Positions 38,687-47,185 of a stretch of DNA of 64,000 nt are shown piece after piece. The translations under genes and the position numbers were made by a program. This DNA is from Diplonema japonicum (lineage: Eukaryota > Euglenozoa > Diplonemea > Diplonemida > Diplonemidae), in contig OZ025655.1 of NCBI GenBank assembly GCA_964019335.1, positions 716,792-780,791 of the forward strand. Direction: 5' to 3'. The stretch's first letter is position 1. The number at the start of each line of letters is the position of its first letter. Under the pieces are notes generated by a model. The model ran no database searches and was not told the origin of the DNA. It worked only from the letters and a program-made list of their open reading frames with translations.

Positions 38687-40096
38687 TCACAGCGTGTACT
38701 GTGCCATCCAGGCCCTGTCGATCCAGTCCTTCAGATCCCACAACCAGCCTGCAGAAGTGGCCATGGTACCGCGTGAAGCAACACAGTTCCCAGGATAACC
38801 TGTGCCGAAGAGGCCAAGGAATGAAGTTGGCGGGACGAACGCAACGGGCGGGGGTGTGGGTGTCACAAGATGCCCCTTCAGGTTGGCAGTCAGCGGCGGA
38901 CCCTCACGCACTGCAAAGACACCCGCTTTGGCAACGCGTGCTGGCAAACTGGCACAGTCACCTGCAGCATACACATCACCGTGCGAAGTAGACTGCATGA
39001 ACTGGTTCACCTTCACAAAGCCATCCTCGAGCTCCAGCTTTGTCTCCCGCAACCACTCCCCTGTGCCTGCATCAGTGCACCACAAGCACGCATCACACTT
39101 CACTTTCCCCCCGTCTTTCATGATCAGCGAGTCATCTGTGGTGCTTGCGGCCTCGCCGTGAACAACAGTGATCCCCCTCCTCGCGTACTCCTTGGCCATC
39201 TCTCCCCTGGCGGCTTTGCAGTGGTTGGGGAGGAGGTCACCTGACTTCGAGACCAGCATGACATCGACAAGGGAAGGGTCACCGTTCTTGGCAGTAATCT
39301 CCCTCACAAGGCGTGCCTCCATTGAGAGCGTCATTTCCGCGCCGCTCCCACCGCTGCCCACCACCGCAAGGGCGAAGTGCTTCCCGTTGCAGACGTCAGT
39401 CACAATCCTGTCAAGGAGGCCGCGCCACTTCATGTCGAGGCTGTCGATGGGCTTCACAGGGATTACCTTTTTGCTGTCAATGGCGCATCTGGGCGTGGAA
39501 CCGATGTCGATGGACAGCACGTCGTAGGTGCATGTGCCCTGCGAACCATCTGCCTTGTAGGTGACGGTCTTGCTGTCGGTGTCGATGTGGGTTGCTTCTG
39601 CCAAAATGAGCTTGATGCCTGCTGCCTGGCAAAGACTCACTAGATTGAGATGGCACTCCTCAAAAGTGTAGACGCCAGCGATGTAGCCGGGCAGCATCCC
39701 GGAGTACGGGGTGAGGGGCGTCTTTGTGATGAGCACGACTTCCGTGTTGCTGATGGGGTTTGTGTAGAAATCTTTTAAGGTGTAGGCGTGGGAGTGCCCG
39801 CCTCCGATGAGGACCAAACGCTTTCCATTGCCTTCAGTGATGCCACCAGAGCCGCGGCCTGTGTCAACGTGCGTGATGGCACCATCGAGACGCCTGGTTC
39901 TCTCCAGAGAGAGCACGAATTGGATCTCCTTTTGTGTCGCCCACCACGAGCCGCCCTCACACCTGAGCATGGAGTACCCTGCACGCATTCTGAGCACATC
40001 CAGCTCCAGCCTCACCCTTGGGAACATGCATGCAAGAACTAGCCCCAGTGCTCCAGTCCCTGCCACCTTCCATGCGTTCATATTCTTATGCTCCAT
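38687..40096 (-). CDS. pyridine nucleotide-disulfide oxidoreductase of the SelD-N-terminal type
   Basis: FAD/NAD(P)H oxidoreductase of 469 residues. The N-terminal ~25 residues include one hydrophobic segment (VAGTGALGLVLACMF), a possible anchor or targeting signal. The nucleotide fold starts at about residue 88 with RLVLIGGGHSHAYTLKDF, followed by TPYSGMLPGYIAGVYTFEECH. The GGGHSH...PYSGMLPG pair is distinctive for the NADH-dehydrogenase-like domain that many bacteria and some protists carry fused N-terminal to selenide water dikinase (SelD). A second dinucleotide motif (LAVVGSGGSGAEMTLS) and YAAGDCASL near the C-terminus complete the family. The SelD kinase part is absent. The actual substrate is not known. 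Start at 40096 follows CATCCCAG. Confidence 0.85.
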   Translation of the reverse strand: MEHKNMNAWKVAGTGALGLVLACMFPRVRLELDVLRMRAGYSMLRCEGGSWWATQKEIQFVLSLERTRRLDGAITHVDTGRGSGGITEGNGKRLVLIGGGHSHAYTLKDFYTNPISNTEVVLITKTPLTPYSGMLPGYIAGVYTFEECHLNLVSLCQAAGIKLILAEATHIDTDSKTVTYKADGSQGTCTYDVLSIDIGSTPRCAIDSKKVIPVKPIDSLDMKWRGLLDRIVTDVCNGKHFALAVVGSGGSGAEMTLSMEARLVREITAKNGDPSLVDVMLVSKSGDLLPNHCKAARGEMAKEYARRGITVVHGEAASTTDDSLIMKDGGKVKCDACLWCTDAGTGEWLRETKLELEDGFVKVNQFMQSTSHGDVYAAGDCASLPARVAKAGVFAVREGPPLTANLKGHLVTPTPPPVAFVPPTSFLGLFGTGYPGNCVASRGTMATSAGWLWDLKDWIDRAWMAQYTL

Positions 40097-40619
40097 TTGC
40101 ACGAAGAAGCTGGGATGACACTAAACAATGAGACGGGGGGGGGGGGGGGGGGGGAGGGGGGGATAAATCAGGTTGTGTGCATTTGACTGTGAATAAGGAT
40201 AGATCAATACCGAAAACGAAAAAGAGGGGGGGGGGGGGGAAGAGAGAAATCTTCACCCCTCCAGGTTTCGTTTCGCAAGTTTTTTTTTGTGTGAGAAAAC
40301 TAAATTATACCCCCTTCACGAATCTTCCTCCTTTAAAAAAAGAAATCTTGTTTTACTTGAATGGAGGTGGGGAAAATGGCGCAAAATGGACTGGTGCATC
40401 TAATAAACAAAACGTGACCTTCCTGGTTGCGCTTATCGTCCAATTTAAAGATTTCCGTTTTTTTTTTTTTTTTTTTAAAGAAAAGCTGTAAGAAAAAAAG
40501 AGAGAAAAAAAAAGAAGCAGCACAAGGCGGCACAAGGTTAGCAAACTGTCCTGAGGCGCTCTTCTTTTTTGTTCAAAAAAAGATCGCTATGATGGGGTGG
40601 GGTGGGGGTGAAAAAGTTT
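40097..40619. other. intergenic region, G-run rich
   Basis: About 520 nt. G runs near 40136-40154 and 40227-40239 and T runs near 40458-40476. No gene or RNA recognised. Confidence 0.7.
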
Positions 40620-41177
40620 CTATATTTTTGGTTTTTTCTCTTTGTTAGGAGACTTTTTCTTGCGCGGCGGGGTGGCGGGGTGGGGAACGGGGGCTTGTTC
40701 GGGATCCTGATCCTTTTCCCTCCCGATTTTCTCGTACCAGCCTTCGGGGTTTGGGTCTGTAAAGATCACCTGCTTGACTTTGTGTTTGCTGATATAATCT
40801 ACACAATCGTCGCAGGGTCGAGACTGCACGAAATCCTGTTTTTTTTTTCTTTTCTTTTTTTTTTCTTTTTTTTTCCCCACACCTTCTCGTCAGTTTCGTC
40901 AGGGATGCGCACTACTAGCATTATGCAAGAGGGAATGAGCTTCTTCTGCTTGCAGTTCCTGAGGCATGCTACCTCTGCATGCACAGAGTAACCTTCACTA
41001 GCCTGGTAAAAGACAATACTGAGGGTGCTTACCGTTCAAAGAAGAAAAGCGATTGTACCCCTTAGCAATAACCTTGCCCCTGTGGAGCAGCAGGGCACCG
41101 TGCTTCTTCCTCATTGGGGACTTTCTCGCTTCGGTGGCTGCGATTTCAAGGAAGTCAGAAAGTCCGTCGATTTTCAT
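40620..41177 (-). CDS. cytidine/deoxycytidylate deaminase-like protein, three exons
   Basis: Protein of 156 residues. Exons are 41177-41033, 40992-40883 and 40835-40620. Introns are 40 nt (donor GTAAGC) and 47 nt (donor GTGTGG, body almost all A/G, ending ACAG). Spliced, the zinc-dependent deaminase signature is complete: HAEVACL (His ligand and catalytic Glu) and SRPCDDCVDYI (the PCxxC Cys pair). Upstream MRKKHGALLLHRGKVIAKGYN is the usual substrate-binding strand of CMP/dCMP deaminases. The C-terminal tail after WYEKIG is Lys/Pro-rich and not conserved. A nucleotide-salvage or RNA-base deaminase role is inferred; the exact substrate cannot be told. Confidence 0.75.
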
Positions 41178-41186
41178 TTTTTTTCT

Positions 41187-41222
<36 letters not shown>

Positions 41223-41398
41223 AACTTTTATCCCTGAAAAAAATTTATTTTGTAGGGAAAGAAAGGGGGGAAAATTTTTTTTTAAAAGAAGAATGTCTTA
41301 AGTTGCCTCTAAAAATCATTGATTTCTTTTCTACGCTAACGTATGTTGCTTCCCTTCTGTGCAGAGGGATGCATGGCTGTGGTCTGGTGGACTTCACT

Positions 41399-41647
41399 CT
41401 AATAGGTTGTTGTTCTCCGCAAATTTTCACATGTCCTGTTATGGGATAGGTTGTCGTACAGGTCTCGCAACTTGGGGTGCAAACACTTCTGTTGACCGCC
41501 ATTCACCCGTAGCCATCTTTCTGATCCACTTTTCTTGTCATAGTACACAAGCCCAAGCCGGTGGTATATGACACTTGTTACTGTGATAGAGCGATGCCCG
41601 CCTTCGGTAGCATTGTCCTCAACATTGTTGGTACCGCCGTCGGCCAT
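41399..41647 (-). CDS. possible small hypothetical protein
   Basis: Candidate protein of 82 residues, not recognised. The frame (MADGGTNNVEDNATEGG, later YHRLGLVYYDKKSGSERWLR and CLHPKLRDLYDNLSHNRTC) has balanced, gene-like composition rather than low complexity. An acceptor-like TTTTTTTAAGAG lies 10 nt before the ATG. There may be further exons upstream (41691-41822 encodes another plausible stretch, MNTEITKLLTKIAPESMDRA and on). Could be a short gene, a gene fragment or a degraded gene. Confidence 0.35.
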   Translation of the reverse strand: MADGGTNNVEDNATEGGHRSITVTSVIYHRLGLVYYDKKSGSERWLRVNGGQQKCLHPKLRDLYDNLSHNRTCENLRRTTTY

Positions 41648-42460
41648 ACCCCAGTCCTCTTAAAAAAATCTTCATCTTTAACATTTTTTTCTCTTCTCGT
41701 TGCGTCTCTTTTTCCACTTCTTCTCGCACTGCTTTCTCGCCAAGAGCAGCAGTGCCCTATCCATGGATTCAGGTGCAATTTTGGTAAGCAATTTTGTAAT
41801 TTCGGTGTTCATTCTACCCACCCTCCCCCCTTTGGTTTTCTTTTCAATAATACAAAGGAATATTAACAAAGAGAAAATAAGAACTTAGATTGTGAAAGAG
41901 ATATGAAGAAAAAAAAAAAAGGGGAGAGAGAAGAAGGGGGAAAAACAAAAAAAGATGCATTTTTTGAAGGTGTTTTCGCGCCAACCAGCTTGTCCAGAGA
42001 GTAACAATCTGTATGTAGACATGGCCCACTCGTATAAACATTAGGAACCAGCCGTAAGGCCCGAACAGAACAGGGGCAGGCTAACCATTCCTGTAAATTG
42101 GGCTTAAGAAACAAGTAGTAATATGTTTCGTGCCAGTGCAGCGCAGAGAGTTGTGAAGGGGGGGTTTAAGAAAAAGAAGAAAAAAAAAACATCAAAACAA
42201 AGAGGGGGGGGATATCACAGAGGAATAGTCAAGTGGGAAAAAAAAAAAAAAGAGAGAGAGAGAAGACAGCGAGCACACACCCTCTCCCCCCTCCCTCTCT
42301 TTTCATTCTTTATTATAAAAGTTTTTTTTTTCTTTCTTCAAAAAAAAAGACAACATACATAACCAGAGATAGGAAATAAAACAAAATAAGAAAAAAAAAA
42401 CGGACAGCAACTATAATACCCCCCCCCCCCCGTCCTCCTTATGACTCCACCCTGCCTTAA
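41648..42460. other. intergenic or poorly resolved region
   Basis: About 810 nt. A 44-codon minus-strand frame at 41822-41691 is Lys/Arg-rich and may belong to the small gene downstream. The rest is A/G/T-rich, with a C run at about 42420-42432. No further gene recognised. Confidence 0.55.
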
Positions 42461-44868
42461 CTAAATAGGGGGCAAGGTGACCCCTGATGGGAGTGAAGTT
42501 TCTTTGTCGGCTTTATTGGATACGCTGGGTGCAGTGCATTTCTTAGCAGAGATGGCAGGGGTGGAAGGGTTACGTTGTGGTGCTCGGGCTTCTTTAGTTT
42601 CCTTGACTTCAGCAGTTTCGGGGTCAGGAGCCTCGGGTCTCCGCGATACTTTTGGCTTAAGTCGCATGCTAAGCAGAACCCTTAGGATGGATACAAAGTT
42701 CGCAATACGGCCATTCACGATGTCGGCTCTCCGTGCTATGACCTTTTCGACCCTCTCGTTTCGGAGCCTTGTGGTGAGCAGCAGCCATGAGTTGATTGCA
42801 TAACTCTGCTGCAGCCGCTTTTCAGCAGCTTCCAACATTTCAAGCTTCACGCGGAGGTCGTTGCAGTTCTTCTTCTTCTTGCACAGTTCTTTGAGCAGGA
42901 ACTCGATGCGGTCTGCCTTGAACACGGCCCACCCCTCTTGCGGGTGCTCTCCCAGCATCGCCACGATCGCCTTCAGGGTCGACTCAAAGTGCTTCGGTCT
43001 CCACTGGAACCTCGTCAGCCGCGGCAGCAGCGAGTTTGCTATGTGCATCTGCAACATTGGGTTCTTTACAAAATCATCTACTTTGCTGATTTCATTAAAC
43101 ACGAATATGGACCCCAGCATGGCGGCATACGTCTGTTGGTGTTATTATTGTAGTGTTCTGCATCATACCATATCCCGTGCACCCGCCACAGCGCTCTCTA
43201 GTATCGTCTTCTGTACAAACTCTTTATTCTTTTTGTAGCTCGGCACCACGCTCTCCCCGCAGCTCACCACGAGGTCATACATCATCAGCGTCCTATGCTG
43301 TGCGGGAACTGCCTCCGCCATCGACAGACTCACCATCCACCTGTGTGCGTGGTGTGCGGTGTGTGCCATACTTGATCACTTCCATGTTACACGTCTTCAC
43401 GTTTGCCGGCCACCCGTCCAGCCCCCTTAGATGCTTGATGGTCTGTGTTTTTTTTTTCTTTTTCTTCCCTCCGCGTGGTGCATACCAACGTAGCATAATC
43501 CTGCACAGTGGATGAGAAGCATGTAAATGCGGCACACACGACAGGGAAGGCATGCACCCATTGGTGGCTTGCCAGCACGTTGATCTCCAGTGGGGTGTCC
43601 TGTGTGGTGTGTATGTGTGTGATACCCCATACCAGGAGGAGGTACATCCACCTGAGCTTCACAAGGTGGTCCGTGTTTGTGGTCTTGTGAGGGAAAGGGA
43701 GGGTTTGCAGGTGGGTGGACATGGACAGGATGTCAGCGTCAGCAAGCTGAAGGACGTTGAGCACTTCAGCAGAGTAGTTTGAGAAACAGGTATGTGTCCT
43801 GAGGGGCGGGTGGTGCGCCAGCAGGATTGTGAGGGCCTCGAGTGATGCCGACGTGGACATGGTGAGAAGCGGGGCCAGCACGCAGCTAGGCTCAGGGTGC
43901 GCGCTGATGGCGTCCCCAATGTCTTGCTGCCGTGCGGCCTTCACGTCGGACACCGCTCGCGCTACGCCTTTCTTCTTCTTCCCAAGACGCGCCTCTCGTG
44001 CTTCTTGCACAAGGTACCCGGTCTCCAACCATTTTAGAACGGATTTCTGTCCCTCCAAACACACCTCCTCCTCCTTGTCGAGGAGGTAGGGGAGGACCTT
44101 GGCGAGGGTGTTGATGGACCGGTCGAAGTCATATGGAGTGTCGGGAGGAGAGGCTGCAGAGGGGTTTTGTGCCCACTCGACAAGGCATGGGGGGTATGCC
44201 ATCTGGGAGAAGTACGCGGAGAGTGCAGTGCACAGCCATGCGTTGACCTCATGGCGCTTGTCGACATTGTGGATGAGGCGGCGGTTCTCCACATACTCCC
44301 TGCTGAAGGGGTCACGCCACCTGTTGTTCACGATGGTGTGCTTGCTGACGGTACGGCCGGAGGTGGGCAACACGACAGGGTCCACAAAAAGCGTGAAGTC
44401 AATAGGATCGCACAGCGTCTCGGGGATCGGCAACGCCCACTCGTCATCAGCAAGGTCGCTGAAGAGCGTCTGCAGCGGCATGATGGGCATCGACCCAGAG
44501 AACAGCCGCATCTTCTTCCGTTTCTTCTCAAGCTTTGCTTTCTCTTGCTTGAAGAGAGACTTGTAATACGCGTCCATAGGGTGGTCCCAGATGCTCTCCC
44601 CTGTGCGCATATTAAAGTAGTAAACTTCTCTGTCTTCAGTGTAGCAGATCTTCCAGTACTCAGGGAGGGGTGCCTTAAGGGCCTCTCTAGCTATCCAGGT
44701 CAAGGCCTTTTCTCTATCGACGTCCATGCCCAGCCACTCGCAGTACTCCGTGATCTCCTGTTCGCTGGGATCGTATTCATCATCTTCCATCTGATACTCA
44801 TCTACACTGCGCGATTCTTCATCATCCCCACTGCGTTCATCCTCGGGGGAGGGGCTTCTGTCATCCAT
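42461..44868 (-). CDS. WW-domain and U-box protein (putative E3 ubiquitin ligase), four exons
   Basis: Protein of 765 residues. Exons: 44868-43486, 43442-43372, 43340-43169 and 43132-42461, with introns of 43, 31 and 36 nt, donors GTATGC, GTATGG and GTATGA. An acidic, Ser-rich leader is followed by a CEP164-like WW module (YWKICYTEDREVYYFNMRTG, then ESIWDHPMDAYYKSL). A U-box-like domain comes next (LCDPIDFTLFVDPVVLPTSG, RTVSKHTIVNNRWRDPFSRE and HEVNAWL). The rest is helical, perhaps armadillo-like, ending in a Pro/Ser-rich tail. U-box proteins transfer ubiquitin without zinc. CEP164-type WW domains occur in ciliary proteins, so a centriole or cilium link is a speculative inference. The ATG at 44868 is one choice; the frame is open upstream to 44952 without a clear start context. 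Confidence 0.75.
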
Positions 44869-45381
44869 GCCCTGAGGTGGTGTGATGGAGGGAAGAAGAA
44901 GAAGGAAAAATATAAAATAAAACGGGGGGGTAAGTCCGTGCAAGGTGCCCAACAGGGGGAAAAAAAATTCAACTTAACATGCAAGCTCCCTGAGACGAAA
45001 GCCGCATGCCCTAAAAAAGGGGAGGTGGTATGGCCAGTACTAGGTATCTCTCAGTTTCGGACATATCTCGCGACTCCTCCAGGTGCTGTCCTCTTCAGGC
45101 GAGAGGCACCCTTCGATGGCTCCTACTAGCGTCCCAGCAGGTTGGAGAGTACTTTTCCCGACCAAAAGAAATATGAAACCAATTCAATTGACAGTGCCAT
45201 GTCCTTTGCGCTCGCCTACGCTCATTGGTAGTCGTAAAGAAGAAAAAGGGGGGGAAGGAGAAAAAGAAATGCAAAAATCACCCCCACAATAAAGCATTGC
45301 AGATGCAAGCACTGCTGTGATGTATAATGTATTTATCTTCCTCTTTTTTTTTTTAAAAAAAATTAATATTCGTGCGATGTT

Positions 45382-45429
<48 letters not shown>

Positions 45430-45905
45430 GAAAATCATTTAGAAAAAAACAAAAGGGGTAAACCATTAGCTTTTTTTTTTTGTAACTATGAATGTGTGGA
45501 TTGGAAACGAAGTGGTTAGCAACGGCCCACCTGAAAACAAGAAGGATTCATATGCTATCCGTCACCCTTTCCCTTTTTTTTCTTCTTCTTCACATCTTGT
45601 TCATTTCTTCCCACACATGCAAACACGAGCGCTAAGGTAAAGCTATGTGGATCTTGTTTTTTTCTCTTCTTTTTCTTTTCTTTCTTCCCTCCCCATAACA
45701 AAATAAAATAAAATAAAATTAACGAGGGGGGGGGGGGGTTTCCCTTCTTTTTTTTAAAAAAATTAAAAAGGATATGTCCCACCTCCCCTTTAATTTTTTT
45801 ACTCATTCCCGCGGTTTGTTCTTTACGAAACCCGACTGAAAACGAGAAGAAAAAAAAAAGGAGGGAGAAAAGTAACAAGAAAGAATGTGTGCGGTAACTA
45901 ACCTA
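44869..45905. other. spacer with homopolymers, dispersed repeat and a possible structured RNA
   Basis: About 1 kb. Positions 44990-45250 are non-repetitive and contain a hairpin-prone stretch around 45083-45112 (GGTG...CCTCT...AGAGG...CACC). A T run lies near 45385-45427, a G run near 45726-45738, and the second copy of the 23-nt repeat at 45506-45528. No protein gene recognised. An unidentified non-coding RNA is possible at 44990-45250 but not supported by a known family. Confidence 0.5.
45506..45528 (+). repeat. dispersed 23-nt repeat, copy 2
   Basis: Identical over 23 nt to 7273-7295; intergenic. Confidence 0.6.
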
Positions 45906-45923
45906 TTAACTATCATCGCCCTC

Positions 45924-45955
<32 letters not shown>

Positions 45956-47108
45956 CATCATAAATACTATCGAAAGCACCATAGCTATAGCCATACGCAC
46001 AAACATCATCTGTATGCTGGACAAGGGTAGCTGGTACCCAAAGGAGGCTCTCTGCTGTTTGCACGTGTACTTCGTTGCAAAGGAGGTCCACTGCCTCGAC
46101 CCGGCAAACGGCGCCAGCAAGGTGCACCAACCGATCAGGTAGCGTGGATCGATCTCTTGTGATTACTACTATGTCGCCCTCCTCGAAGGAGTGCACGGCG
46201 GCTATCACTGGTGCCCCGAACCAGTCCCATCTGCAGAAGTTGAAGACGTTCAACAGGCAGTCGTACGGCAGCAGGTTCAGTGTTGTGGTTTTTTTTTCTT
46301 GCCTCCACCGCACCAGTTGGTCCCGCATCCCTCTCGGCATCAACGGTACTTCCTCATCCCTCTCGAACTCTTCCCCACCCATCGCCATGAAGTCTTCTAG
46401 CACATAGCATCGCTGGAACCCCAACATCACTGATTTCACTTGTTCATTGAAAAGTCCCGGGTACATCCTAGCATGCCCAGGTGTCCACAATTTGTATCTC
46501 GCTCCATAGGTGAGCTTTCCCACAAACTCCCTGTCCCGCCTCCACCCGATGTGCCCCCATGGTGCATGCTTCTCAAATGGCTTGCTGTTCAGATGTGCCA
46601 ACCCTGTCGAGACGTGTATGAACCTGTCATGGTTCGTGTGCTGCGGCCGTTTGTCGTCGTACACGATGGCTGTGTCGTTGGGAAGCTTCGAGTGGATGTA
46701 GACACCGATCGTCTCCCCAGAGCGGATCTTCACAGGTTCAGGCAGCGTGAGGCACGACAGGTCGTGAGGTGAAGGAGGGTGCATTTTTTCGTATATTTTC
46801 TCCCATGCATCCTTCATTTCATGCTTGCTTTCGAACCCTTCGGGGGTCACCCACACAGTGAGGTGGCCCAGCTCCCCTCGCACCCACACCTCCTGCACTT
46901 CTATGAACTCGACAGGCAGGTCAGTCTTTGCTGTCAGGTTGAACATCACACCTGAAAATGTATGATCCATGTAGTCCTTTGTAGCTACGGAGTACGTTTC
47001 TGTCACTGTGTACTCGGCCACCTTCTTGATGAAGGGCGACGTTATTGACATTGTCCTGGGGAAGGCGTCCTCGTCGGGGACACCATACTCATCGCATTCG
47101 CCGTACAT
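45906..47108 (-). CDS. unidentified protein with PHR-like beta-sandwich and acidic tail
   Basis: Protein of 400 residues, no firm family. Residues about 45-150 (GVMFNLTAKTDLPVEFIEVQ, EVWVRGELGHLTVWVTPEG, LPEPVKIRSGETIGVYIHSK) have the alternating pattern of a beta sandwich resembling domains next to or within PHR and calpain-like proteins in protists; function unknown. The C-terminal half contains LNLLPYDCLLNVFNFCRWDW, an F-box-like helix pair, and a chromo/Tudor-like stretch (EEGDIVVITRDRSTLPDRLV), and ends in a pure Asp/Gly/Glu tail (DDDDDDDGDDDDEGDDS). The ATG at 47108 follows a long pyrimidine tract ending CACTGCAG by 5 nt; a nominal ATG at 47186 overlaps the previous stop and is unlikely. 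Confidence 0.7.
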
Positions 47109-47113
47109 CGATC

Positions 47114-47160
47114 CTGCAGTGTGTGTTGTGCAGCAGCAGATGCAGTTGGGAATGAAGAAA
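47114..47160 (-). promoter_or_regulatory. probable trans-splice acceptor for the 45906-47108 gene
   Basis: Long minus-strand pyrimidine tract TTTTTCTTCATTCCCAACTG leading to CACACACTGCAG, ending at 47114, 5 nt before the ATG and only 72 nt below the upstream stop. Confidence 0.65.
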
Positions 47161-47185
47161 AATACAGCGCAGTGATAACGGCGCA

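Noticed and set aside
45040-45060. GGCCATACCACC on the minus strand, like the start of eukaryotic 5S rRNA
   Set aside because: The following sequence does not match 5S rRNA, so the short match is chance.
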